The notes under the pieces are model-generated. The model had not been told where the DNA came from, searched no databases, and saw only the letters and a list, made by a program, of their open reading frames with translations. Position numbers and translations under genes: made by a program. 48,710 nt of DNA from positions 1 through 48,710 of the forward strand of contig JBBDWK010000009.1 in NCBI GenBank assembly GCA_040902885.1, given 5' to 3'. Source of the DNA: JBBDWK01 sp040902885 (lineage in GTDB: Bacteria; Acidobacteriota; Terriglobia; Bryobacterales; Bryobacteraceae). Positions 26,556 to 35,268 of the stretch are shown piece after piece. Every line of letters starts with the position of its first letter. Positions within the stretch are counted from its first letter, which is position 1.

Positions 26556-26643
26556 AATCCGCCGCGAGTTCTTTCGAGGACGCAGCGATCCGCCGCGCCG
26601 CGAAGTGCGGGTGCTTGTTCACAATGTCTGGCTTATCCGTGAC

Positions 26644-26979
26644 TCAGCTAGCGGGGTAAGCCCGATCGATTTTGGCCGCCAGAATGAAGTCGCTCTCCGT
26701 CAGCCCGTCGATCTTGTGCGTGTACGTCTTTACGCCCACACGGCCCCACGTAAGAAACAGGTCCGGGTGGTGACCCTCGGCTTCGGCAATCGCGCCCACA
26801 CGATTCACGAATGCGAGCGCGCTCGCGAAGTCGGGAAACTGAAAAGTCTTTTCGATATGATGCTCGCCGTTGATCGACCAGTCCGGAAGCCGGTCGGCGA
26901 AGGGTTTCAGATCGCTGCCTTTGAGCGGCGGAACTCCGCCTCGGCAGGGTACGCAATGTTTATCGGCTAGATCGCTCAT
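26644..26979 (-). CDS. phhB: Pterin-4a-carbinolamine dehydratase
   Basis: 111 aa. The signature EAEGHHPDLFLTWGRVGVK is followed by THKIDGLTESDF, which matches the family pattern with the catalytic His pair. It recycles 4a-hydroxytetrahydropterin in aromatic amino-acid hydroxylation. No hydroxylase is nearby. It lies 42 bp downstream of the gene at 27022-28251 on the same strand and may share its transcript. Confidence 0.88.
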   Translation of the reverse strand: MSDLADKHCVPCRGGVPPLKGSDLKPFADRLPDWSINGEHHIEKTFQFPDFASALAFVNRVGAIAEAEGHHPDLFLTWGRVGVKTYTHKIDGLTESDFILAAKIDRAYPAS

Positions 26980-27021
26980 CTCAATCGTCTCGGGAGCATT
27001 GATTGCAGTTTCAAGAGCAAT

Positions 27022-28251
27022 TTACTCCACCGTTCCATAATAGCGGCCCATCCAGTAAGGAAGAATGTAGTCGATGCCCGAGGTTTCGATGTTGCCCTCC
27101 CCTCCGCCGTACAGCAAGAACGGGCTTCGCTGCCAGAGGAAGTCGGTGCGCACGCGCTGCAATACGGGAATCGGGGCGCAGGCGCGATCTTCGCCGCAGG
27201 CCGGGAGCACGCCGCGCAGGTCCACGAAAGGGTCGCGGAGGGGCCGGTGCAGCCACTCGTCCAACAGAATGCGCGTCTGAGCGTCGCGTGCCTCATCGGG
27301 TCCCTTGAGCGCGCGGTCGATCATATTGAAATAGGCGTTGCCGTGATCGTCGGTGGTGCGCCGCAAAATGTTGTATGCGCTCGTGTACCAGCGGCCGAAC
27401 AGGGAGTTGTCTTCGAGCCGGATCAGATTGAACAGGTTGATCGCGTCCAGATTGAATTTGAAATAGGACGTGTGGTCGTCGAGGACCTCGAGCGAGATCG
27501 GCAGCATTACGGACCAGGCATACGCCAGTGCATGGCTTTTGTATGTTCTTTCAAAGCGCTCCGGATCGGCGCGCCGGCCCACTTGAAGAAAACTGAGTTG
27601 CTGGTCCGAGCGGCCCCAGAATACGGTGCTGATTCTTCCATCCGGCATCGCGACCACCCAGTTGTTTCGCATCAGAAAGCCGAGAAGCCGGCCGGTCAGT
27701 TCGCGCACTGAGGCACGGACCGCGGCATCCTCCACGAGATCGTAAGCGGCCGCGAGCCCGAAGAACGCTCCCGAATACTGATCCCGCGATGTGTTGCCCA
27801 CCCAGAAATAACCAAGCTGCCCGATGCTGCCGGTGTAGATTCCGTGGTGCGCTTCCTCGCGCATCATGCCCGCGGCGTGCGGGGAAGCGATGGGAACCAG
27901 GCACCGCGCGAGAAGATCGGTGCCGGTTACATCCACCAGAGACCGGATTCCGTTCAGCGCGCGAACCACGAGCTCGAGCGCTTCGGGCGAGCGCGTCACG
28001 TTGTATCGGAACGCCTCGGCCGCGAGGTAATGACCGGTCCACAGGGCCGAGTCGCCGCATCGGGTATAGCCGATCACAGTCTGGCTGGTGGCCGAAGCGA
28101 ACATGGGATCGAGCACGATGTCATGGGTTAGGTGAACGTCTCGGATGCGAGCGGAGATGGCGAGCGCATCCCGCTCGGCTGAAGACAAAGAAGGAACGAA
28201 AAGGGCCGGGAGAACGACGAAGAGTAGAGCCCGCGAAACAAGGTGATCCAC
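27022..28251 (-). CDS. Secreted protein of unknown family, probable alpha-helical toroid
   Basis: 409 aa. A signal peptide (to about residue 25) is followed by a mainly helical protein rich in aromatic residues. Segments such as DSALWTGHYLAAEAFRY and RDQYSGAFFGLAAAYDLV look like helices of an (alpha/alpha) toroid, as in some polysaccharide lyases and glycoside hydrolases. I do not recognise the family and see no catalytic signature. Enzymatic activity on a polysaccharide is only a guess from fold-like features. Confidence 0.6.
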   Translation of the reverse strand: MDHLVSRALLFVVLPALFVPSLSSAERDALAISARIRDVHLTHDIVLDPMFASATSQTVIGYTRCGDSALWTGHYLAAEAFRYNVTRSPEALELVVRALNGIRSLVDVTGTDLLARCLVPIASPHAAGMMREEAHHGIYTGSIGQLGYFWVGNTSRDQYSGAFFGLAAAYDLVEDAAVRASVRELTGRLLGFLMRNNWVVAMPDGRISTVFWGRSDQQLSFLQVGRRADPERFERTYKSHALAYAWSVMLPISLEVLDDHTSYFKFNLDAINLFNLIRLEDNSLFGRWYTSAYNILRRTTDDHGNAYFNMIDRALKGPDEARDAQTRILLDEWLHRPLRDPFVDLRGVLPACGEDRACAPIPVLQRVRTDFLWQRSPFLLYGGGEGNIETSGIDYILPYWMGRYYGTVE

Positions 28252-28380
28252 AAGACTATCCAGTATTCCTTTGGAATCGAGTGGGCGCGGACGGCAGACA
28301 AATCAAAGATATCACAGCGCGCGCTCTCCGACAGGTATTCCGGAGGCCGGCTAGCGTCTTGAGTATTTTACTATAAGGCC

Positions 28381-29085
28381 ATGCCTGTTATCGTCTTCCT
28401 CGTGATGTCAATGGCTTGGTCCGCGTCCGCACAAGATCGCGAGATGTACCGGGCGCGCGCTGTAAAGCACGATGCCAACGGCGAGTACGCGAATGCTCTG
28501 GAGGACTTCAACCGCCTGCTCAAGCTGGGACCGGGCAGCGCCGGCGACTACAACCGCCGCGGCAGCGTCCATTTCAAGCTCGGCCGTATCGACGAATCCA
28601 TCGCCGACTTCGATAAGGCGATCCAACTGGACCCCGCCCAGGAGCCCCATCACTGGCAGAGGGGCATCTCGTATTACTATGCGGGCCGGTTCGACGAGGG
28701 GCGCAGGCAGTTTGAGCTGCACCGCACGGTGAATCCTCAGGATGTCGAGAACGCCGTCTGGCACTATCTCTGCCAAGCCCGGCTTGGGAAGCCCGAAGAG
28801 GCTCTAAAGGCGCTCATCCCGATCCGGCACGACAGCCGCATCCCGATGATGCAGATCTACGCCCTCTTCCAGGGCAAGGGAAGCATCGAGGAGGTCATGC
28901 GAGCGGCGCAAGGCAGCAACACGAGGCAAGACTCGCTCTTCTATGCCCATCTCTACATCGGCCTGTATCACGAGGCGCACGGCAATGCCCAGGAAGCCGG
29001 TAAACATATCCGCCTGGCGGACGGGATGAACGCGGGGCACTATATGTGGAACGTGGCCAATGTCCACGCCCGGAGGCTGAAATGA
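28381..29085 (+). CDS. Secreted TPR-repeat protein
   Basis: 234 aa. A short signal peptide (ending WSASAQ) is followed by at least three tetratricopeptide units (about 30-130): ANGEYANALEDFNRLLKLGP, RRGSVHFKLGRIDESIADFD and HHWQRGISYYYAGRFDEGRR. The C-terminal half is helical and TPR-like, resembling NlpI-type scaffolds. TATTTT (28364-28369) lies 11 bases before the ATG with no strong ribosome-binding site. It converges with the DUF5996 gene through the inverted repeat at 29108-29167. Confidence 0.75.
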   Translation: MPVIVFLVMSMAWSASAQDREMYRARAVKHDANGEYANALEDFNRLLKLGPGSAGDYNRRGSVHFKLGRIDESIADFDKAIQLDPAQEPHHWQRGISYYYAGRFDEGRRQFELHRTVNPQDVENAVWHYLCQARLGKPEEALKALIPIRHDSRIPMMQIYALFQGKGSIEEVMRAAQGSNTRQDSLFYAHLYIGLYHEAHGNAQEAGKHIRLADGMNAGHYMWNVANVHARRLK

Positions 29086-29107
29086 ACTGCCCGGGACGCA
29101 TTCTCAA

Positions 29108-29167
29108 CCGCCGAGACGCCGAGAAAAGCTTATCGTTTCTTCTCTGTGCCTCGGCGTCTCGGCGGTG
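29108..29167. repeat. 17-bp inverted repeat between convergent genes, terminator-like
   Basis: ACCGCCGAGACGCCGAG (29108-29124) and CTCGGCGTCTCGGCGGT (29151-29167) are perfect complements around a 26-base loop. The right arm with its 10-base lead is identical to 13995-14021. The element begins 22 bp after the TPR stop and runs into the 3' end of the DUF5996 gene, encoding its last residues (SPPRRRGTEKK). It may end transcription from both sides and looks like a mobile dispersed repeat. Confidence 0.75.
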
Positions 29168-30068
29168 AGGTTTCGGACCTCTCCAGAGCCGCCCGGTCCC
29201 ACCCTGCTAAGTTCGCGCCCGCCTCATAGGTGCTTTGCAGGAAGTCCATCAGCGTGGCTCTCGGGGATTCCGCGCGGCGCACATCGTCGTACATCAGGAG
29301 AAATTCCGAAAGCGGCTTGGAATAGAACGCCTCGCGGGGACGGATCGGTTCCTCCGGGAGACCGGGCGGCGCAGGCGCCGTGTAGGAGTAAAATGCCGGA
29401 CCTTTGACCTCTCCCCCTCCCGGCCAGAAGCCCGCGCTGATCGCTTCGTGCGAATAGGCCTCGCGCGTGATGGCGTCCGCCCCCGGACGTTCCGGAGCGG
29501 GCCGCCCGGAGAACCGGGTCACGGCCAAGTCGAAACTGCCCCAGAAAAAATGCACCGGGCTGCTCTTTCCGAGGAACCGCGACCGGAATTCCTGGAACAC
29601 GCTATCCGTCGAAACCAGAATGCGCCAGAATCGGTTGGCATACTCCGCATCGTAGGAAGCATGGGAGTGGTCCTCCTCGAACGGAATCGGATCGGCGACC
29701 TCGTCCGGCTTCGTGTGGATGGTCACGTCGACCCCGAGCGAGTGTACCGCTTCCATAACCTCGCGATAGAAATTGGCGACCGAGCGCGGTTTTAGCTGAA
29801 TCGTTCGCGTTGCTCCGTCGCTCGTGTGTATCCCGAGATTATGGTCGAGAAAGTCGAACTGGATCTCGAACGTTCCGGGACCGTAAGGAATGGGCGAAGT
29901 CGTGAGCCCGCGCGAGTTCACGTATAGCGGGACATTCCACCAGTGATTGACCAGAGGGGTGAGCGTCTTCCGAATCTTCCCCACGATCTGCGTCCACATG
30001 TGGAGTGTTGCATAGGTATCCTGCCACGCTTCGAGCGGCAGGTCCGGCCAAGGGTTCGACGGGCTCAT
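29130..30068 (-). CDS. DUF5996-family protein
   Basis: 312 aa. The opening WPDLPLEAWQDTYATLHMWT and later segments PVHFFWGSFDLAVTRFSGR and HEAISAGFWPGG match the DUF5996 family, whose function is unknown. The C-terminal tail is encoded by the dispersed repeat at 29108-29167, so the ancestral stop may have lain earlier. AAGGAG lies 7 bases before the ATG, inside the end of the MEMO gene; the ATG directly follows that gene's TGA, so the two genes form an operon. Confidence 0.82.
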   Translation of the reverse strand: MSPSNPWPDLPLEAWQDTYATLHMWTQIVGKIRKTLTPLVNHWWNVPLYVNSRGLTTSPIPYGPGTFEIQFDFLDHNLGIHTSDGATRTIQLKPRSVANFYREVMEAVHSLGVDVTIHTKPDEVADPIPFEEDHSHASYDAEYANRFWRILVSTDSVFQEFRSRFLGKSSPVHFFWGSFDLAVTRFSGRPAPERPGADAITREAYSHEAISAGFWPGGGEVKGPAFYSYTAPAPPGLPEEPIRPREAFYSKPLSEFLLMYDDVRRAESPRATLMDFLQSTYEAGANLAGWDRAALERSETSPPRRRGTEKKR

Positions 30069-31292
30069 TCAGCGCTCCTTTCGCGTAAACGACATTCCGG
30101 CGAAGCTCACCACGCTCTGGGCGTCGATGTTCCACTGCTCGTACCGCAGTAGCGTGCCCGCGCATTGCGGCTGCGCCTTCATGAAGGTATAGACGGGCGA
30201 GGAGCCGCACCACTTCAGGTCGTCGCGGTTCTCCCGCACCAGTTCCCAGAAGCCATCGGCGTCGCCCGCGATCATGCGGCCGATGCGGTCGCGGTCGCGC
30301 TCGGCCACCTCGGCCAACTCGTTCCGTTCGGCGATGGCGGGAAACGGATCGCCGTAGCGCCGGCCCATGTGCGCCATGTCGATGCCCAGCACCCAGAACA
30401 GACCGTCGCCTTCGCGCGCCGCCACATCGCCCAGCACGTCCAGGAACCGGCGCACGCGCTCGTCGTCTTCCGGCTTTCCGCCGCCGAGGATGCTGCGCGC
30501 GTAGGAGCCGCAGAGAATGGGAAGAATGCGGATGCCGGGACCGTAGAGGTGTTGCAGAAAGACTACCTGAAACTCGATGGAGTGCTCCACGGCATGGCAG
30601 TAATCTTCCATGTTCACAGATTCCGGCGCCCGTTCGGCGAGTTCGTTCGCCAGGGGCAGGTTCACTTGCGTCTCTCCGAACGGCGTCACGAACGGTTTGC
30701 ACGTAAGGCCGAAGCGCTCCGGCTCGCCGTAATGCGAGGTGCCGAGCACCACGAAAGTCCGCTCCTTGTATTGCGGCGCCAGCGCCCGGTATGCTGCCCT
30801 GTACGACTGCCAGCCTCCCTCGGGGCTGACGTGCGGTGCGGCGATGGCGCAGAGGCCGTCCGCCAAAGGGTCGGCCGGCGCGCCCATGTAGGCGTTCATG
30901 AGATCGGCCAGTTCTTCCACTTCATCCGGATACGCCGCGCCCGCGTGTGCCGCCTCGCGCCGCGCCGCATCCGCGAATTCCGTGCGCCGCGCCTCTCGTA
31001 TTTCCGCGAAGACGTGGTCGTCCAAAAAACCGCTCGCGCTTAGCGTTTCAATCAGGCGCAGTTCCAGATCGCCGACTTGAAGGTCTCCGGTGATCCGCAC
31101 CAGCGCGGCGCGCAGGTCGAGATCGGTCTGAGTTCCATCGAAACATTGCAGACATTCGACCAATGGCGGGGGCACGATCAAGGTTGCATCGGTGTATCGA
31201 AAAGGGTCGCGAATCAGCAGCCCCGGACGGTCCGGCACGGGCGAAGGCATGAAGTCCAGATTGGACCTCAGACGGGGCAAAGATTGTGCCAT
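30069..31292 (-). CDS. MEMO-family protein (AmmeMemoRadiSam system protein B-like)
   Basis: 407 aa, longer than the usual 260-290. The MEMO core (about 135-405) has APHVSPEGGW, VVLGTSHYG, DYCHAVEHSIEFQ and ILPILCGSY. An N-terminal extension (about 1-130) looks like a small helical or winged domain. In the AmmeMemoRadiSam system this family occurs with AMMECR1 and a radical-SAM protein; neither is here, so it is an orphan member. It is related in fold to extradiol dioxygenases. It is operonic with DUF5996 (no gap) and divergent from the PSD cytochrome. Confidence 0.85.
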   Translation of the reverse strand: MAQSLPRLRSNLDFMPSPVPDRPGLLIRDPFRYTDATLIVPPPLVECLQCFDGTQTDLDLRAALVRITGDLQVGDLELRLIETLSASGFLDDHVFAEIREARRTEFADAARREAAHAGAAYPDEVEELADLMNAYMGAPADPLADGLCAIAAPHVSPEGGWQSYRAAYRALAPQYKERTFVVLGTSHYGEPERFGLTCKPFVTPFGETQVNLPLANELAERAPESVNMEDYCHAVEHSIEFQVVFLQHLYGPGIRILPILCGSYARSILGGGKPEDDERVRRFLDVLGDVAAREGDGLFWVLGIDMAHMGRRYGDPFPAIAERNELAEVAERDRDRIGRMIAGDADGFWELVRENRDDLKWCGSSPVYTFMKAQPQCAGTLLRYEQWNIDAQSVVSFAGMSFTRKER

Positions 31293-31339
31293 GTATCTTC
31301 ATGGTATCGCGCGATTGGGTTCGCCGAGCGCTGTTCCTG

Positions 31340-31345
31340 TACAAT
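31340..31345 (+). promoter_or_regulatory. Possible -10 box TACAAT before the PSD cytochrome gene
   Basis: TACAAT lies 15 bases before ATG 31361 and 3 bases before ATG 31349. Transcription starting about 7 bases downstream would skip ATG 31349 and give a leader of about 9 bases for ATG 31361. No Shine-Dalgarno sequence is present. Confidence 0.35.
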
Positions 31346-31360
31346 CGAATGCATCTGGGT

Positions 31361-33841
31361 ATGATTCGCTGGCTGCCCCGCATTCTCGTGATATTTCCCG
31401 CGTTTTGCTGGGGGGACGATCTCGCACGCAAGGCCATCGAAGTGCTGTCGCGCAACTGCATCGCATGTCACGGCGAGCCGATGCGGATGTCGAAGCTGGA
31501 TCTGCGCTCGCGCGAGTCGATTGCAAAGGGCGGCGAGCGCGGGCCGGCGTTGGTTCCCGGCGATGCCGAACGGAGCCGGTTGTACCGTTTTGCAGCCGGG
31601 ATCGAGCAGCCTTCCATGCCGCCGGGCAAGAAGCTTGCGGACGAAGATCTGCGGACCCTGCGCGAATGGATTGAGGATGGGGCAAATTTCGCCGAGCCGG
31701 TAAAGGCGGATGCCCATGCCGCCGTGGCGGCGCTCGAAGAGCATCCGGTGACCGATGAGGATCGGCGATTCTGGGCATTCCAGGCTCCGCGCGCGCATGT
31801 CCCACCTTCGGTTGCCGGCGCGGGATGGGTGCGGAATCCGGTGGACGCCTTCGTGCTTGCCGCGCTCGAATCGAAAAGCCTGGCGCCGTCTCCGCGCGCG
31901 GACCCTCGCGCGCTCGTCCGCCGCGCCTACCTGGACCTGCTGGGGCTGCCGCCCGAGCCCGCGGAGGTGGAGGCCTTCGTACAAGACAATTCGCCCGAAG
32001 CATGGGACAGGCTGGTCGATAAGCTTCTGGCGTCGCCGCACTACGGCGAGCGCTGGGGACGGCACTGGCTGGACCTGGTGCGCTACGCCGATTCGGCCGG
32101 CTACGAATTCGACCGCGATCGCCCGAACGCCTGGCGATACCGCGACTATGTGATTCGGGCCTTCAATCGGGACAAGCCGTACGACCGGTTTTTGCGGGAG
32201 CAGATTGCGGGCGACGAGATGGAGTTTCCGACGGTGGAAGAGAAGCGCGAGGCCATCGTCGCGACCGGATTCCTGCGGCACGGTCCGGAAGCCAACATAA
32301 AGACCGAGCAGACGCGCATGGATGAGCTGGACGACATCATCGCCACGACTACCGGCGCCTTCCTTGGCATGACCGTGGGCTGCGCGCGCTGCCACAACCA
32401 CAAATTCGATCCCATTCCGCAGAAGGATTATTACCGCATCCAGGCCGTCTTCTTTCCCTCCAAGTACAACCAAGCGCCGCTGGTTTCCGAAGAACGGGTC
32501 GCGGAGCACAAAACCGCGGCGAAGCGCATCGACGATCTCCAAACGCCCTGGAAGAAACAGCGCGACGAACTGCGCGAGCCGTACCGGAGGAGGCTGCTGG
32601 AGGAGAAGAAGGCCAAGCTGCCCGATTACATCCAGCTTGCGCTGCGCACGCCGCCCGAGAAGCGTACCGGCGGCCAGAAGCTGAACGCCTCGCAGGTGGA
32701 GAAGACGCTCCGCGTGGAAGAGAAGGAGCTTCTGGCCGCGATGTCCGCCGGGGATCTTGCCACGCTGCGCGACATCGATTCGCGGATTCAGACGCTCGAT
32801 GCAGAGCGGCCCGCGCCGCTTCCCACGGCCTTGGCGGTCAAAGAGAGCGGGCCGAAGCCTGAGCCTTCCTACTTCCTGCATCGCGGCAGCCCTGGCAACA
32901 AAGGTTCCTTGATGAAGCCCGGCGTGCTCACCGTAGCCGCGAAGAGCGACTTCGACTTCCCCGGGCCTCCCGAGGCCGCCGCATCGAGCCTCCGCCGCCG
33001 CGCGTTTGCCGAATGGCTCGCCTCTGCTGAAAATCCTCTGACCGCGCGCGTGATGGCGAACCGCATCTGGCAGCATCACTTTGGCGAAGGCATTGTCGCC
33101 ACGCCCAGCAATTTCGGCGACAGCGGCGGCCGGCCCTCGCACCCCGAGTTGCTGGACTGGCTGGCCGCCGAGTTCGTAAAGCGAGGCTGGAGCGTCAAGG
33201 CCATGCACCGGCTGATAATGACGTCGAACGCGTACCAGATGGCGAGCGACGACCGGCCCGACGGATTACAGGCCGACCCATCGAATGTCTACCTGTGGCG
33301 CATGGCGCGCCGGAAGCTCGAAGGCGAGCTGATCCGCGACTCGATTCTGGCCGTCGCCGGCACGCTGGACCGGAAGCAGGGCGGGCCGGGAATCTTTCCC
33401 TATATCGACCCCGCTCTCTGGTCGTCCAGTTCCGGCCGCACCTGGCCCGGACGTCCCGATAACGACCCCGAGACGTGGCGCCGCAGCGTCTACATCCACT
33501 CCAAGCGGACGATTCCGGTGCCGATGCTGGAAGTCTTCGACAAGCCCGACACCATCGGCTCCTGCGCGCGCCGCAACCGTTCCACCGTACCGACGCAGGC
33601 GCTGATCCTGATGAACAGCGCGTTTGTGGACTTGCAGTCGCGTCACTTCGCGCAGCGTTTGCAGCGCGAGGCCGGAAGCGTTGGATCGCAGGTGGACCGT
33701 GCCTTTCAGCTTGCATTTGGCCGGCCGCCATCGCCCGCGGAGAAGGTGAGTTCCACGCGGTTCGCCGAAAGCGGTCCGCATGGCCTGGTGGACTTTTGCC
33801 GGGCGATCTTCAACCTGAACGAGTTCGTATACATACCATGA
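31361..33841 (+). CDS. PSCyt1/DUF1549/DUF1553 (PSD1) cytochrome c protein
   Basis: 826 aa from ATG 31361, which gives a compact signal peptide (to about 18); the frame is open to 31286 but those residues are not signal-like. The N-terminal PSCyt1 domain has C33-C36-H37 (CIACH) and ends near PSMPPGKKL. DUF1549 follows (about 155-360, with HYGERWGRHWLDLVRYADS and VGCARCHNHKFDPI, a second CxxCH) and then DUF1553 (about 540-800, ending QAFQLAFGRPPS-like). Such proteins are abundant in planctomycetes and acidobacteria, are exported and haem-binding, and usually precede a DUF1501 gene as here (4-bp overlap ATGA). Their function is unproven. Confidence 0.9.
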   Translation: MIRWLPRILVIFPAFCWGDDLARKAIEVLSRNCIACHGEPMRMSKLDLRSRESIAKGGERGPALVPGDAERSRLYRFAAGIEQPSMPPGKKLADEDLRTLREWIEDGANFAEPVKADAHAAVAALEEHPVTDEDRRFWAFQAPRAHVPPSVAGAGWVRNPVDAFVLAALESKSLAPSPRADPRALVRRAYLDLLGLPPEPAEVEAFVQDNSPEAWDRLVDKLLASPHYGERWGRHWLDLVRYADSAGYEFDRDRPNAWRYRDYVIRAFNRDKPYDRFLREQIAGDEMEFPTVEEKREAIVATGFLRHGPEANIKTEQTRMDELDDIIATTTGAFLGMTVGCARCHNHKFDPIPQKDYYRIQAVFFPSKYNQAPLVSEERVAEHKTAAKRIDDLQTPWKKQRDELREPYRRRLLEEKKAKLPDYIQLALRTPPEKRTGGQKLNASQVEKTLRVEEKELLAAMSAGDLATLRDIDSRIQTLDAERPAPLPTALAVKESGPKPEPSYFLHRGSPGNKGSLMKPGVLTVAAKSDFDFPGPPEAAASSLRRRAFAEWLASAENPLTARVMANRIWQHHFGEGIVATPSNFGDSGGRPSHPELLDWLAAEFVKRGWSVKAMHRLIMTSNAYQMASDDRPDGLQADPSNVYLWRMARRKLEGELIRDSILAVAGTLDRKQGGPGIFPYIDPALWSSSSGRTWPGRPDNDPETWRRSVYIHSKRTIPVPMLEVFDKPDTIGSCARRNRSTVPTQALILMNSAFVDLQSRHFAQRLQREAGSVGSQVDRAFQLAFGRPPSPAEKVSSTRFAESGPHGLVDFCRAIFNLNEFVYIP

Positions 33842-35226
33842 GCCAGAGACTGTACTCGCGTAGAGAACTTCTTTGGCGCGCCGGATCGGGCATTGCGGGC
33901 GTGGCGTTGGCCGACATGCTGGCGGCCTCCGAGCGTCCCATGCGCGGACCGCACTTCCCCCCGAAGGCCACTGCGGTGATTTCCATCTTTTGTTACGGCG
34001 GCGTCAGCCATGTGGATACGTTCGACCCCAAGCCGGAGCTGACGCGGCGGCAGGGTGAAGCGCTCTCCGGGGTCGGCGAGGTGGTCGTGTCCCAGGGCCA
34101 TCCTGGCGCTTTGATGGGTTCGCCGTGGTCTTTCAAGAAGTATGGCCAGTGCGGTATGGACGTCTCGGAGATCTTCCCGCACGTGGGATCGATGGCGGAC
34201 GACATCGCCCTCATACGCTCGATGTATGCCATCAGCAACGATCATGGTCCCGCCCTGTTTCAGATGAACACCGGGTCGGTGCTGGCGGGCCATCCCAGCA
34301 TGGGCTCGTGGATCGCGTACGGCCTCGGCACGGAGAACCGCAATCTGCCGGGCTTCATCGTATTTTCGGACTGGCGCGGCGGTCCCATCGGGGGCGCTCC
34401 TAACTGGGGCAACGGCTACATGCCCGCGGCATATCAGGGAACGCCTTTCCGGTCCACGGGCGATCCCATCGTGGATATGCGCCCGCCCAAGGACGTAACG
34501 CCCCAGCGCCAGCGCGCCTGGCTGGATCTGGTGGGTAAACTGAACGACGAGCATCTGAGGCGCAACCCCGAGGATTCGGAATTGTCGGCGCGCATTGCCT
34601 CCTACGAACTGGCCTACCGCATGCAGTCCCACGCGCCCGAGGCGGTGGACATCGCCAAGGAGCCGGAGGCCACGCGCCGGATGTATGGCCTCGACGACAA
34701 GGTGACCGAGTACTTCGGCGGCCAGTGCCTGATGGCGCGGCGGCTGGTGGAGCGCGGCGTGCGCTTCGTGCAGGTATACTCCGGCGGGGGCAACTTCGAC
34801 GAGAGCTGGGATGCCCACTACGGGCTGAAGTACAACCACGAGCTGCACGCCAGGGAGACCGACAAGCCCATCGCGGCGCTGTTGAAAGACCTGAAGCAGC
34901 GCGGGCTGTTTGACTCGACGTTAGTCGTCTGGCACGGCGAGTTCGGCCGCATGCCGATTTCGCAGCGCATGGTGGGCCGCGATCACAACCCGCTCGGGTT
35001 CACCATATGGCTGGCCGGCGGCGGGATCAAAGGCGGCACGATTGTCGGCGCGACCGACGAGTTCGGCTACCGCGCGGTGGAGAACCGAAAGTCCGTCAAC
35101 GACCTGCACGCAACAATTCTGGCGCTGCTGGGTTTAGACCACGAGAAGCTGACCTACCGCCACAACGGCCGCGAAATGCGGCTGACGGATGTGTCGGGGA
35201 AGGTGATTCAGGAGATCGTGGCGTAG
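33838..35226 (+). CDS. DUF1501-family exported protein
   Basis: 462 aa from ATG 33838, overlapping the preceding stop (ATGA); the frame is open further upstream inside the cytochrome gene but that part is shadow. The start gives a twin-arginine-like signal (YSRRELLWRAG). The DUF1501 core carries FCYGGVSHVDTFDPKPE, the ALIRSMYAISNDHGPALF region and LVVWHGEFGRMP, which resemble metal-binding positions of the alkaline-phosphatase/sulfatase-like fold. It is a partner of the PSD cytochrome and is predicted periplasmic; its activity is unknown. Confidence 0.88.
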   Translation: MSQRLYSRRELLWRAGSGIAGVALADMLAASERPMRGPHFPPKATAVISIFCYGGVSHVDTFDPKPELTRRQGEALSGVGEVVVSQGHPGALMGSPWSFKKYGQCGMDVSEIFPHVGSMADDIALIRSMYAISNDHGPALFQMNTGSVLAGHPSMGSWIAYGLGTENRNLPGFIVFSDWRGGPIGGAPNWGNGYMPAAYQGTPFRSTGDPIVDMRPPKDVTPQRQRAWLDLVGKLNDEHLRRNPEDSELSARIASYELAYRMQSHAPEAVDIAKEPEATRRMYGLDDKVTEYFGGQCLMARRLVERGVRFVQVYSGGGNFDESWDAHYGLKYNHELHARETDKPIAALLKDLKQRGLFDSTLVVWHGEFGRMPISQRMVGRDHNPLGFTIWLAGGGIKGGTIVGATDEFGYRAVENRKSVNDLHATILALLGLDHEKLTYRHNGREMRLTDVSGKVIQEIVA

Positions 35227-35268
35227 CTAAACCGTCGCAGGCCTCTCGGTAAAATTCGAGTACATTCT

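Noticed and set aside
30069..31292. Complete AmmeMemoRadiSam gene cluster
   Set aside because: Only the MEMO component is present; there is no AMMECR1 or radical-SAM gene on either side.
31268..33208. Open frame of 646 codons on the minus strand
   Set aside because: It lies opposite the PSD cytochrome gene, has no recognisable domain, and its His/Arg-rich composition is typical of antisense frames in GC-rich DNA.
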